A DNA stretch of 64,000 nt from CAYZGU01 sp964478165 (GCA_964478165.1 CAYZGU010000041.1:186001-250000); one strand, 5' to 3'. Positions 1 to 9,545 are shown, counted from the stretch's first letter. The notes: generated by a model from the sequence alone, not told the origin. Numbers and translations: made by a program.

Positions 1-281
1 GCTTCACACGCATTAGCTTGTATAAAACGGCACATATACATTATGTCAATTGGAAACTGGCGAATGTGTTAGATACCACAGTTCGAATCTATCAATCTTC
101 CGGAATTCCAGGCCAATCGCACCACATGCCTTCGCAAGGAGATGGTCGCGGCTTGATCTTAGGTCTTTACGCTCAAAGTCCCCAGCGCTGCCTGTCAAAT
201 TACGTTAGATTTGTTGTGCGCCGATTCGGCATGGACTAGGCGGTAATGCCAGAATACAATGTCGCCAGCATGGCCATAGCA
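1..281. other. Window-edge stretch, no recognised gene
   Basis: A 73-codon open frame at 18-239 (+) has no Shine-Dalgarno site and resembles nothing I know. The stretch follows the 3' end of a decayed gene on the other strand and is probably non-coding or decayed. Confidence 0.5.
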
Positions 282-961
282 TTAAAACGGCGACTGCGAT
301 TTAAAAAACTCGAGATGCTTTGCATAGTCTTCTACCTGCTCTTCTCCGTATTGCGTCAGAAAATGAGGATAGAGAGCTCGATGATGTGCCGGCAAACCAA
401 ACAGTGAAACTTCCGGCGATTTGGCGGCACATCATCGACAAATCCAACGAAACCAAGCCTAAAGCCGTGCCCGTCGGTATGAGAGCCACGAGATTGGCTC
501 GGCATAGGTGCTCCATCGGAAAGGGAACCTCGCGATTCCACATTGAATTCGTGGAATCGCGAGGTTCCCTTTCCCTAACACCTGCTCTGCCATTCACCAC
601 ATAAAAGAATCTGTGAAAAGCAAACGCACCATCCAATCGACCGTTCCACACATGCGATTCTTCCAACCAATTAGGCCCGCACTTCCAACTGACAACGCAA
701 TTCCATTGCGGCCAAGAAATCCACGACCTGAAAGTTGTTTTCCACCCTGATTGTGTAATGGCCACCAAGTGCGACTCCACGATTGATCGGTCCCATCCAA
801 CTGCTTGGGATATGGAAATCGAGTGCAAGTGGGGCGAGTTCCCATAACCGGTCACGTGCCTCAGTCATCAGAACGTCATTCCTAATTCCACGTTTTATCA
901 CGTATCCCTCGCCTCTGAAGAGTCGTAGGTCCTCATAATGACATCCCATCAGATGCGTCAT
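282..961 (-). pseudogene. Decayed phytanoyl-CoA dioxygenase (PhyH) family gene
   Basis: PhyH proteins are Fe(II)/2-oxoglutarate oxygenases. The N-terminal frame (from 961 downwards) reads MTHLMGCHYEDLRLFRGEGY and continues through a PSSWMGPINRG stretch typical of this family, then runs to a stop at 671. The sequence resumes in a second frame as GPNWLEESHVWNGRLDGAFA and FHRFFYVV, and the true C-terminus is recovered in a further frame as TQYGEEQVEDYAKHLEFF, ending at the TAA at 282-284. At least two frame changes separate these blocks, and a perfect 24-bp palindrome lies inside the second break. The iron-binding core cannot be read continuously, so the gene is non-functional. The family assignment rests on my recognition of the blocks and on the neighbourhood, which holds further PhyH copies. 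Confidence 0.7.
518..574. repeat. Perfect 24-bp inverted repeat with 9-base loop
   Basis: Arms at 518-541 and 551-574 are exact reverse complements, beginning GGAAAGGGAACC and ending GCGATTCCAC on the left, around the loop ATTGAATTC. It lies inside the decayed PhyH gene where the reading frame is lost. No T-tract follows on either strand. It may be a small inserted palindromic element or the product of a palindromic duplication. Confidence 0.9.
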
Positions 962-1001
962 AAGCTTTAGTGCTACAGCAGCGTCTTAAAACCCGCATTT
1001 T

Positions 1002-1909
1002 TTAACGGAGCACGCTGATCCCAAATTCCTCCTCAAACTCACCCCAGATCTCAGCCGGAATTTGCACGGTACCGGCGTCATATCCTTCTTCGGGCTCTTG
1101 TATGTTGCCCGGGCCGAACATCACGATGCCTTCAATCGGCGCACCCAGACAAAACTGAATTGCCAAATGACGAATATTCACACTTCGGTCCTGACACCAA
1201 CGCCACATGGCGTAAGCTTTTGGTTGGGGCTAAGGATTCTGTTTCCTTGCACGCCGCAATTCGTCTTTCTGTACTGGTTCTTTACCGCTGAGAGCGCCCA
1301 TAGCCAAAGGGCTCGCCATAATGACGCCAACGTCATACTCGCGTGCCAGTGGCAGTGTTCTCTGCGCGGCCGATTGCTCAATTAACGTATAATCCAGAAA
1401 GGTGATAAGAATATCGATTTGACCGGCTTCGATGGCGCGACGGTGGAAATCGTGCGAACGCACAGCGAGACCGATGTGTCCCAGTCGCCCTTCCGCTTTC
1501 ATCTTTCCCAATTCATCGAGTGCAAATCCCTGACCTAGCGCATCTTCAATCTCTGGTGGATCATCAATTATCACTGCGTCCAAATAATCAGTTTGAAGTC
1601 TTCTGAGGCTGTTTTCTACGCTCCGCCGTGTTCCCACTGCAGAAAAGTCCTTCCGCCCGTTCACTGTTGGATGACTTACCTTCGATTGTAGATAGACCTT
1701 CTCTCTGAGGCCGCCAACAAGCGCTCGCCCCCAACGCTCCTGACTCGCTCTCGGATAAGTATCAATGTAGTTAATTCCAAGTTCAATTGCGGGATGAATC
1801 GCGCGGATGGTGTCTCGCTCCAAACCCGATCGAACCACGCCGCGCCGAGACCAAGTGATTTCGATCGCAGCTCCGTGCCTCCCAGTCGGACTGTCTCGAG
1901 TTCTACCAT
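1002..1909 (-). pseudogene. Decayed aldo/keto reductase
   Basis: NAD(P)H-dependent aldo/keto reductases are TIM barrels that reduce carbonyls. The start at 1909 reads MVELETVRLGGTELRSKSLG, the usual family opening. A frameshift near 1815-1835 moves the sequence into the frame that gives IHPAIELGINYIDTYPRASQ, then DYLDAVIIDDPPEIE and GHIGLAVRSHDFHRRAIEAG. An in-frame TAG at 1230-1232 interrupts this frame. Beyond it the same frame continues PQPKAYAMWRWCQDRSVNIR and HLAIQFCLGAPIEGIVMFGP to a natural stop at 1002. One frameshift plus one nonsense codon in an otherwise full-length gene (about 300 codons) points to recent inactivation. The TAG is unlikely to be read as sense because intact genes here, such as pgm and sulfatase neighbours, end at ordinary stops, including TAG. 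Confidence 0.85.
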
Positions 1910-2337
1910 AAAACCTCCGGCAATATTATTCCATACGAATTAGGATGATGATACTATAGCTCAGGTGTCATAGCGTGCGCAAGAAAAAATCAATGAGGTG
2001 AAAATTCCGAATCGATGACCGATTCAAGCGATCATACAAAACAACCGAAACATGAGCAAAAATGGCGATATTTGAAACAAACTACTGGGCGGCATTGCCA
2101 TCTTGGGAGGACGTTCAGAATGGTTCTTGACAACAAGACCACACGCTCGTGTCTGGACTGACAATAGATGTCATCCAAGTGCAAATGTACAAACTCCCCA
2201 CCCTCGATGCAAACACGATACGAACCCGCCACCGTTCAACAGTTCTGTCACCTGTCGATTACAATGCATCATATGATCAAAACAGTTGACGAAACATTTG
2301 AAACAACTACCGACAATGGATGAATCGAGAAAAACAC
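1910..2337. other. Intergenic region, no recognised gene
   Basis: About 430 bases between the decayed reductase and the sulfatase promoter. Minus-strand open frames at 2032-2232 and 2171-2353 are Cys-rich, lack ribosome-binding sites and overlap in different frames. I see no homology and treat the stretch as non-coding or strongly decayed. Confidence 0.5.
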
Positions 2338-2366
2338 TTGACCGAAGACACAAAGCCGCGTAAAAT
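2338..2366 (+). promoter_or_regulatory. Sigma-70-like promoter for sulfatase operon
   Basis: TTGACC at 2338-2343, a 17-base spacer, and TAAAAT at 2361-2366. The expected transcript start near 2373 lies upstream of the Shine-Dalgarno site at 2404-2409, which supports ATG 2414 as the start of the sulfatase. Confidence 0.6.
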
Positions 2367-2413
2367 TGACAACCACCTGCTACAATCCGTCTTCACCTAG
2401 TCAGGGAGGTTCA

Positions 2414-3745
2414 ATGATTCATTCACCCAATATTCTGTTCATGACTAGCCATGACACTGGAGATTGGCTCGGCTGCTATGACCATCCCACGGTCAATACT
2501 CCGAACCTTGACATGCTGGCATCAAAAGGCTGCCGTTTCGCCAACGCCTTTTGCACTAGTCCTGTGTGCACACCTAGTCGCGGATCCATGATGACCGGGC
2601 GCTATCCACAGAGCAATGGCTTGATGGGGCTGATTCAAAATCCGTATCGTTGGCGTTACAACGACGGAGAGCGCCATTTTTCACACCTTCTAAGAGAACA
2701 CGGGTATGATACAGTCTTGTTCAACCATCAGCATGAGGCCCCGTCAGAGGAATCTCTCGGATTCCTCGAGCGTCGAGCTTTCAACAGTGGCACATACGCC
2801 CTTCCCCTGTTAGGAGAGACTGTCTGCACGGCCGAGGAAACGGCAAGGTCCGTCGCTGGATTCCTGAGGGAGCGCGGAAAAAGTGAAGTGCCATTCTACG
2901 CACAAATCGGATTCTTTGAAACACACACACCTTTTGACTGGAACGGTGCGACACCGGATGATGAATACGGCGTTGAGGTACCGCGCCATGTTGTCGACGG
3001 ACCGGAGATACGTGAGCGCGTAGCGGGCCTTCAGGGCGCTATAAAGAGCCTAGATTTGGGGGTCGGCCAAATTCTCAACGCCCTTTCAGATACAGGATTG
3101 AACTCGAACACCATAGTAATTTTCGCTGTAGACCACGGTGTTGAGCTTCCACGCTGTAAGTGGGAGCTATATGATGGAGGTATTCGCACGGCACTAATAC
3201 TTAGCTGGCCTCAGGATGGCGTGCAAGGCGGTCGAATCTGTGATTGGTTAATCAGCAATGTCGATTTGGTTCCAACGCTACTCGAACTCGCCAACCTACC
3301 AATCCCGAAAACGATACAGGGAAGGAGTTTTGCCGGAGGCTTAAGCAACGAGCAGTCGCGACCACCGCGAGATGCAGTCTACTCCATGATGACTGAACAA
3401 GGCAAATTTGTTGAATCCCGCTGTGTGCGCACGCGGAATCACAAACTCATTCGCAATTTCTCACCGAGCCGTGCCACGGACGTTCCAATTCGACTCGGAC
3501 ACGCAGTGATGCACGAGCGCCCATTCGTAGAGCTTTACGACATCATTACGGATCCACATGAAATGACCAATTTGGGCCAGTGTCCTGAACATCATTCTAT
3601 TCGTCGCGAGCTTGACATGATGCTTATGGACTGGTGTAGGGAGGTGGACGATCCCATTCTGCGTGGACCAATCGTTGCCCCTTATCTACAGATGGCCATG
3701 TCGGATTTCGCGAGTAGTCAAATGGAATCCTGCACCAAACCTTGA
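2414..3745 (+). CDS. Sulfatase (formylglycine-dependent)
   Basis: Hydrolyses a sulfate ester; the substrate is unknown, but carbohydrate is likely given the neighbour. The 443-residue protein opens MIHSPNILFMTSHDTGDWLG, with the early metal-binding Asp region at residues 13-17. It carries the sulfatase signature CTPSRGSMMTGRYP with C-X-P-S-R at residues 52-56. The Cys must be converted to formylglycine by a maturase that is not in this window. FAVDHGVELPR later supplies the second metal site. ATG 2414 is chosen over upstream in-frame starts because GGGAGG sits just before it and the promoter's -10 overlaps the upstream candidate at 2366. No clear signal peptide is visible, so a cytoplasmic location is possible. 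The next gene follows after 47 bases and is probably co-transcribed. Confidence 0.92.
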   Translation: MIHSPNILFMTSHDTGDWLGCYDHPTVNTPNLDMLASKGCRFANAFCTSPVCTPSRGSMMTGRYPQSNGLMGLIQNPYRWRYNDGERHFSHLLREHGYDTVLFNHQHEAPSEESLGFLERRAFNSGTYALPLLGETVCTAEETARSVAGFLRERGKSEVPFYAQIGFFETHTPFDWNGATPDDEYGVEVPRHVVDGPEIRERVAGLQGAIKSLDLGVGQILNALSDTGLNSNTIVIFAVDHGVELPRCKWELYDGGIRTALILSWPQDGVQGGRICDWLISNVDLVPTLLELANLPIPKTIQGRSFAGGLSNEQSRPPRDAVYSMMTEQGKFVESRCVRTRNHKLIRNFSPSRATDVPIRLGHAVMHERPFVELYDIITDPHEMTNLGQCPEHHSIRRELDMMLMDWCREVDDPILRGPIVAPYLQMAMSDFASSQMESCTKP

Positions 3746-3792
3746 AGGCTCTTGGTCCAAACAATCGCAAAATCACAGGGGATAACACTCAA

Positions 3793-5391
3793 ATGGATAC
3801 CCCAGAAATGAAAAGTCCCACGGAACCTCTTGATATTGAGCGAAAAATCTCCGACATCACCTCTGGTGTGAGGTCGGTTGACGCTTTGTATCCATATATT
3901 TCGCCAGATTACGAAGTCCCCTTTCTCCACATAGGGACAGAAAAACAACTCTTCCTCGACAATTTCATTCTCGACCATCTCGATGGAATCGATCGCGTCT
4001 TTCCTAAACCCGAGCGCCCATCGGAACCGATTGTCAGAACAATGGAACTCCCCTGGGAACTAAAGGCTGGAATCTTTCCGGCAGCGGCCATCCAAGATCC
4101 AGACGACAAGAAATTCAAACTATGGTACGTCAAAGATCGCACACGTGCCTTGTGCTACGCGGAGGCAACTCACCCGCTTCATTGGGAAAAACCATTAAGC
4201 GACAAATGCATTCCGTATGGCAAGCACAAAGCCACCAACATTGTGCTGGACAATTCAGGCCATCATGTCATGCTAGCACTGAATCACGAACAGAATGACA
4301 AAGAACGCAAGTACCTTTTGGTCAACAATCCAGGCGACGCAGTGAGACAAGATAAGAAAACGACGTTTCGTGTGTCACAAGACGGCTTGCGCTGGACAAC
4401 GGTCAATGAAGACACAGCATATCAACACCACCACTATCAGCGCCCGATGTGGGATTCATCTATTGGAAAGTGGATTTCATACAGTCAGTATTCACACCAT
4501 TGGAACATGCTACACCGCAAGCGCCAGATCGGTCGTCAGGAGAGCGAAGACTACATGCATTGGTCACCCAAGCGAGTGGTGCTTTCCGTGGACTGGGAAC
4601 CAAACCTGCCGCCGCATCTGGAATTCCATGACATGTCGGTTCGAAAGATTGGCGGACAATACATTGGCGTCGTGACAGAGTTCCTGGCTGAACCAATTTG
4701 GTGCACTCCCGGGGGCTTCAATTGGAGAGACCAGGCCTACGCTCACCTCGCGCTTTATGCCAGCCGTGATGGACTGCACTGGAAGCGCGTAGGTGACAAT
4801 GGACCATGGGCGGAGAACGGCAAACCAGGTAGTTATGATTATGGTTTTCTAAACGACTCTGTGTCCGGACAACTGGTTCACGACGGGAAGACATACATCA
4901 TCTTCGGTGCACGACCGGAGAAGCAATGGACCCGAAACACAATGGCTCCCAGAGCATCGTATACAAAGGCTCAAAAGCAGCGAGCTGAGTTGGTAGACGC
5001 GCTAGGCACGTATCCCCGCCTGAACTCCTGCTCAATCGGTACCCTGATACTCCGCGAAGACGGCTGGGCAGAACTAAAACCAACCTATGAAAAAGGCCGA
5101 GTGATAACGCGGCAATTCGTTTTCGAAGGCAATAAGCTCAGAATCAACGCTGAAGCCTATGCCGGATATGTGAAGGTTCAAATTCTTGATACCCAGTTCC
5201 AATCCTACGAAGGTTTCTCATTGGAAGATTGCGATGCAGTCTACTCGGACGATCCGAAAACGATCTGGCATACGGTGACCTGGAATGGAAATGACAGTGT
5301 GCGTGCCCTATGGAACAAACCCGTGCGCATTGTGTTTCAGCTTCACCAAGCCAGCCTCTACGGTTTTCAATTCGAGGAATCCCATACCTAA
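3793..5391 (+). CDS. Glycosidase-like five-bladed propeller protein
   Basis: A 532-residue protein with the character of GH32/43/130-like beta-propeller hydrolases: EKQLFLDNFILDHLDGIDRV early, then repeated blade-like blocks (KFKLWYVKDRTRALCYAEA, TTFRVSQDGLRWTTV, ALYASRDGLHWKRVGDNGPW, GQLVHDGKTYIIFGARPEKQ) and a beta-sandwich-like C-terminal part after about residue 430. I recognise the fold type rather than a specific activity. No signal peptide is seen. ATG 3793 is preceded by AGGGG at 3777-3781. A TTG at 3742 that overlaps the sulfatase stop would add 17 residues. Coupling to a sulfatase suggests joint breakdown of a sulfated glycan. That is inference. Confidence 0.75.
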   Translation: MDTPEMKSPTEPLDIERKISDITSGVRSVDALYPYISPDYEVPFLHIGTEKQLFLDNFILDHLDGIDRVFPKPERPSEPIVRTMELPWELKAGIFPAAAIQDPDDKKFKLWYVKDRTRALCYAEATHPLHWEKPLSDKCIPYGKHKATNIVLDNSGHHVMLALNHEQNDKERKYLLVNNPGDAVRQDKKTTFRVSQDGLRWTTVNEDTAYQHHHYQRPMWDSSIGKWISYSQYSHHWNMLHRKRQIGRQESEDYMHWSPKRVVLSVDWEPNLPPHLEFHDMSVRKIGGQYIGVVTEFLAEPIWCTPGGFNWRDQAYAHLALYASRDGLHWKRVGDNGPWAENGKPGSYDYGFLNDSVSGQLVHDGKTYIIFGARPEKQWTRNTMAPRASYTKAQKQRAELVDALGTYPRLNSCSIGTLILREDGWAELKPTYEKGRVITRQFVFEGNKLRINAEAYAGYVKVQILDTQFQSYEGFSLEDCDAVYSDDPKTIWHTVTWNGNDSVRALWNKPVRIVFQLHQASLYGFQFEESHT

Positions 5392-6331
5392 GAATGCTGC
5401 TTCCATCGCTCAATGAAAGTTGCAACAGAACACTCGACACAGCTGCTGTTAGCGAATTGTAAGAAAAGACAACTCGTGTTGTTGTTTGCGGCTATTAATG
5501 CGATTACGTACTTCGGTAAGTTGTTAGAGTGCCTGAATAACTAGGGGAAGAGAATCCAGAAGGTACATCTAACAATGGTCAGATGCACCCTCTCAAAGTT
5601 GATTCCTGCACAGCATAAAGGAAGATTGGGGCATCGGCACATAGGATTTTGGGTAATTCTGCGTTACCGGTGGCGCGTTTCAAGGATCCGAAAAACAACA
5701 GTTAAGCAATTCTTAGATCTACATCTATGGTTAGCAAACAATTAATCAATCACTTCTTGCAATATCCACTAGCTGCAACGTTTTCATTGTGGATGTCTCT
5801 TTACCTACAGCACGAATCTTCCACTATAGCGACTGCACAGTCTTTAACTACCATCTGGACATAGTCGCAGAACCACCGATTGAATTGATGACAAATCACA
5901 ATTTCTGAAATCAGCCTTTGTTTTGCCGTTGCGCGGTTACTGAAAAGCCAAAGGGACAACAAGGTCGAAAATCAAATCCGCGGCATCTATCCTTATGTCA
6001 AAATCCCAACCGGTACTCGTTAGATCCAAGAATGCTTCCGCAGGCCACGGTATCGACACTCCTAGGAAGCACACAAACAACACTGAATTTCTAGTCGTAA
6101 CGACCCTCCCAAAAAACCGCTTTGACAAGAAACTGCGATTGTGCTCACCACATCACAACAATAAAACACTTGTCCTTAGGCTGCTTTCGCTTACATTCGA
6201 TAATTAGAATCAGTTTCAAAATTCCGAGGAGGAAAAATCCTGCAGAAAAATCACTACATTATACGACAGCTGGAAAGTCGGTTTAATCCTGATTTGCACA
6301 CCAGTTTAGACTAGTACTTGCGAACAGGATT
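5392..6331. other. Long intergenic region, no recognised gene
   Basis: About 940 bases without a convincing frame on either strand. An imperfect hairpin is visible around 5559-5590. Otherwise I see nothing definable. It may be the remains of deleted genes, given the decayed surroundings. Confidence 0.5.
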
Positions 6332-6336
6332 TTGAA

Positions 6337-6401
6337 TTAAATGCACGAAAACCTGCATTTAACGTCTGGGTGAGGAGGAACTCCCAAGTTCCTCTTCACC
6401 C
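6337..6401. repeat. Two tandem hairpins
   Basis: The first hairpin has 9-bp perfect arms (TTAAATGCA at 6337-6345 and its complement at 6354-6362) with an 8-base loop. Five bases later the second has 15-bp arms at 6368-6382 and 6387-6401 with one G/T wobble and a 4-base loop. No T-run follows. They end 30 bases before the promoter at 6432. Confidence 0.8.
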
Positions 6402-6431
6402 ATTAATCAATTCGCTATTGATAGATGTTTG

Positions 6432-6460
6432 TTGACACCACACCTCAAATATGCTAGGAT
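6432..6460 (+). promoter_or_regulatory. Sigma-70-like promoter
   Basis: TTGACA at 6432-6437, a 17-base spacer and TAGGAT at 6455-6460. It lies about 60 bases upstream of the Shine-Dalgarno site AGGAG (6518-6522) of the FG-GAP gene, so expression signals remain although the gene is broken. Confidence 0.65.
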
Positions 6461-6528
6461 GTGTTCGTCTTTTGACTACGGAACTCGCCACGATTTCTAT
6501 CTCACTTGTTAGCGCCTAGGAGTTATTC

Positions 6529-8036
6529 ATCGAAGCCTTTAGAACAACCTTTAAATCCAGCATCCTTAGTTTCGTTCTTGGCATTGTACCCCTGATACTC
6601 AGTAGTGCAGAAGAGGTTAAAATTCCCGGTGCCATGAAGCAGAACGACTTTTTCCAACTCACTGCTGATGTTAGCAAAGATTCTATCATCATCGGATCCC
6701 ACAACACTGATGACGGAAAGATGGACTCAGGCTCCGCCAAGATCTTCGTAAGACGAGGACACAACGCCTGCATAGAGCAGGCAAAAATCACCGCGAAGGA
6801 TCCTGAATTCCGTGGTGGATTTGGGTGGAGCGTTGCGATAAGTGGAAACACTGCCATAGTTGGAGCGCCAAACCGTAGTGGCAACAACGGTGGAATTTAT
6901 ATCGTTGATGGCAAATTAGCGATAATTGGCGCGCCAGGTGACGATGATGCGGGGAACAACGCAGGATCAGCTTACATCTTCAAACGCGATGCCGACGGAT
7001 CGAAAGAGCAGGCGAAACTCATCGCCAAAGATGTAAAAGGCGGAAGCGGTTTCGGAAATTCTGTCTTTATCCGACGGAATCTCGCGATCATTGGCGCACA
7101 TCGGCACAGTCATAGTGGAACGAGATTTGCCGGCGCTGCATATATTTTCGCACACGAGGCGGACACCTGGACGCAAAGGGCCAAACTTATCCCTGAAGAC
7201 CCAACAGGCGGACAGAGGTTCGGAGATGACGTCTCCATTGACGGCGACACTGCAATAGTTGCCGCCCCGTTGGACTCTGGAATTTCAAGCCAGTCTGGCG
7301 CAGCCTACGTTTTCGCTAATATAGGGAAAGCCTGGCAGCAACAGACAAAACTTGTTGCCGAGGACACAGAAGAATTGGACAGGTTTGCCACGAACGTCGC
7401 GATCAGTGGAACAGATGCTTTCATCGGACACATGTATGATGACGATCGCGCTATGAACTCAGGTGCTGTCTATTCCTTCAGACGCATTGATGGAAATTGG
7501 ATGCAGAATAAAAAAATCATCCCCGGTGCCGGCAAGAAAATCGTAGCAGAAGCCGATTTCAAAAACCTCGAATTCGGCTCTGCAATAGCTGTTTCCCAAG
7601 ATTTAGTTGTTGTATCGGGACATTTCAACGCACATGCTAAGAGCACCGGAACCGCAGCGTATATTTTCGATCGTGAGAAAGACTTCGATGCACCATATCG
7701 GGCTGAACGGTCTGGATTGGCGGTGAAAACATTGCGACGAATCAAATCCACATCACTGCTACAAAATGTTCCTAATCCGTTTAACCCCGAGACGTGGATA
7801 CCATTATACTTGGGCACCGGTGGGGAGGTAAACGTTAGCATATACAACATCGCGGACTGCTGGTACGTCATTTAAATCTCGGCCGAAAGGCTGCAGGCAT
7901 CTATGTGACTAAAGAACACAGCGCTCATTGGGACGGAAGAAACGAACACGGAGAAAGCGTTCCTAGTGGTGTTTATTTCTATTCCCTAAAGACAGGAACG
8001 CACCACGCAACACGGCGAATGATGCTATTGAAATAA
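6529..8036 (+). pseudogene. Secreted FG-GAP repeat protein, start codon lost and 3' frameshift
   Basis: FG-GAP beta-propeller blades are clear: FGWSVAISGNTAIVGAP, FGNSVFIRRNLAIIGAH, FGDDVSIDGDTAIVAAP and FGSAIAVSQDLVVVSGH. In-frame sequence continues upstream of the first ATG (6634) and encodes a good signal peptide (SILSFVLGIVPLILSSAEEV) beginning at an ATC codon at 6529, six bases after AGGAG. The start appears to have mutated from ATG to ATC. A blade also looks shortened between GGIYI and VDGKLAIIGAP. Near 7858 a frameshift gives a premature TAA at 7873. In the neighbouring frame the sequence continues LVRHLNLGRKAAGIYV and SGVYFYSLKTGTHHATRRMM to a TAA at 8034. This completes the C-terminal FlgD-like/sorting-type domain that starts at VPNPFNPETWIP. 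Confidence 0.8.
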
Positions 8037-8439
8037 CGCGCCGCTCTGAGATGTGCATAATTCCAGTAGCATCGTTTTATCCAGGTAAATTCTGAACATT
8101 GTTCCCGCTTAAACGCGATACAAACTGGGACCTGCTTTGTGGCTTTACATAGATTGTCAATCAGCGAAAGTAATCGTCTTCTCCCTTACAGAGAGCCAGG
8201 GCGGAACGGTATAGAAATTCTAAACTCAGTCATTACTTTGTTCCACACCTATTTCTAATCACCACCAGGCTTTGCGAAGCACATGAGCATTCAAATGTAA
8301 ATATCGTGTTGTATTCAGCACTATGTGCGCTTAAATTGTGAAGAAAATACCGGCCACTTTTTCGCCGATTCAATCTCCAACCATTACGCCAACCCCAGCT
8401 TGAGAATGGGTTGTCACTATTGAGGGAATAGACTGAGAT
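8037..8439. other. Intergenic region, no recognised gene
   Basis: About 400 bases between the broken FG-GAP gene and the next operon. I see no coding signal, terminator or repeat that I can support. Confidence 0.5.
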
Positions 8440-8733
8440 ATGCCAAAAGTTCAAGACGTTCTAGTACTTTTCCAAACAAGCCCGGGGCTCGACATCACTC
8501 CGGTTGCGTGGTCGTGGTACGAATCTTCAAAGAACACGGGAATCAAAAATCTTGTCGAAGAGAGTGCCCCTCCATACAAAAACGCAATGGCAGCAATGCG
8601 CGATGGGTGGCAGGTCATCCAGATCTCGGAAATGAAGCATTACAGCCCTGAGGACGGCTACGAGCTAGGACCACTGCCGTATCAAACAGTCTTATCGCGA
8701 TTCAGCGAACTGCAAGAAAAGGAGGAAGATTGA
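8440..8733 (+). CDS. Small conserved-looking protein of unknown function
   Basis: A 97-residue soluble protein (MPKVQDVLVLFQTSPGLDIT ... LPYQTVLSRFSELQEKEED) that I do not recognise. It has many aromatic residues, no membrane segment and an acidic tail. Its 3' end holds the GGAGGA ribosome-binding site of the downstream dioxygenase, and the two genes are nearly adjacent, so they are probably co-translated. A partner or accessory role for the dioxygenase is only inferred. No good Shine-Dalgarno site precedes its own ATG. Confidence 0.6.
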   Translation: MPKVQDVLVLFQTSPGLDITPVAWSWYESSKNTGIKNLVEESAPPYKNAMAAMRDGWQVIQISEMKHYSPEDGYELGPLPYQTVLSRFSELQEKEED

Positions 8734-8735
8734 TT

Positions 8736-9545
8736 ATGGAAGAACATCTGATTTCGTCAAAAGCCATGGCGCACTTTGTCGCCTCCGGCTACTTGAAGTT
8801 TGAGAACATGGTGCCAAAAGATTTGTGCGAGGCGTGCCTGGATGAGATGAAGCAGCACAAAGGCTATCTCACCGTAGGAGCGCCATTTGAAGAAGTGTGG
8901 CCGAGGGGCACAGTGTTGGGAGATGTGTATAGATCCCCGAAAGTCAAGGGGCTCATTACGTCCCTAGTCGGTCCCAATCCCTTATATGACCACCATGCTG
9001 TGCACATGATGGCAGCTGGCAAGCACAGTGGGCCAAATATGCATCAAGATTCAGTGATTGATTTCCGAGAAAACTATTTCGACGTCCAACTGTCGTTTTT
9101 TCCACATGACACTCCTGACGAAATGGGAGGAACATTCCTCATCCCCGGTACGCACTTCAGGAACGTACGCACCCACGAAGTTCGTGCATACCAGCAGATG
9201 GTTGGAAAAATCTGGGCTAGCTGTTCAGCCGGTACTATGTACGCTTGGAACACACGCGTCTGGCATGGCGCACGTAGCAACTATACCAACACGGATCGAT
9301 ACATGTATAAGCTGAGACTTAATCCAACACGACCGCAGATTCGCAATTTCAACACATCGGACATCGATGATCCCGAAATCAACAAAATCCTCTCAACCTC
9401 GCATGGTTGGGAAGGAAACGAAAACCGATACGAGCAGATGAAGCGTGTACATCTGTGGCGCTATGTTTCCGGTCAGCCTGAGTTCGACATCGGAGAGCGA
9501 TTTATGCGCCGGATTGAATACCAACCACAAATAGCCGCTTCCTAG
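8736..9545 (+). CDS. Phytanoyl-CoA dioxygenase family protein
   Basis: A 269-residue Fe(II)/2-oxoglutarate oxygenase. The iron ligands are visible as H-Q-D (His103, Asp105 in GPNMHQDSVIDF) and distal His177 (VWHGARSNYT), with Arg/Lys residues downstream (DRYMYKLRLNP) that could bind 2-oxoglutarate. The protein is the normal length for the family. ATG 8736 is chosen because GGAGGA at 8720-8725 is well spaced from it; a TTG at 8730 sits too close. Poribacteria-type genomes carry many such oxygenases with unknown substrates, so the specific hydroxylation reaction cannot be named. It follows the small protein gene at 8440 directly. Confidence 0.9.
   Translation: MEEHLISSKAMAHFVASGYLKFENMVPKDLCEACLDEMKQHKGYLTVGAPFEEVWPRGTVLGDVYRSPKVKGLITSLVGPNPLYDHHAVHMMAAGKHSGPNMHQDSVIDFRENYFDVQLSFFPHDTPDEMGGTFLIPGTHFRNVRTHEVRAYQQMVGKIWASCSAGTMYAWNTRVWHGARSNYTNTDRYMYKLRLNPTRPQIRNFNTSDIDDPEINKILSTSHGWEGNENRYEQMKRVHLWRYVSGQPEFDIGERFMRRIEYQPQIAAS

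Noticed and set aside
301..855. 184-codon open frame on the minus strand
   Set aside because: It is one frame of the broken PhyH gene stitched with the palindrome and unrelated translation, not an independent protein.
1230..1232. TAG as a reassigned sense codon
   Set aside because: The gene also has a frameshift, and ordinary stop codons end the intact genes nearby.
2032..2353. Two overlapping minus-strand frames
   Set aside because: Cys-rich, no ribosome-binding site, no recognisable domain; the sulfatase promoter overlaps them.
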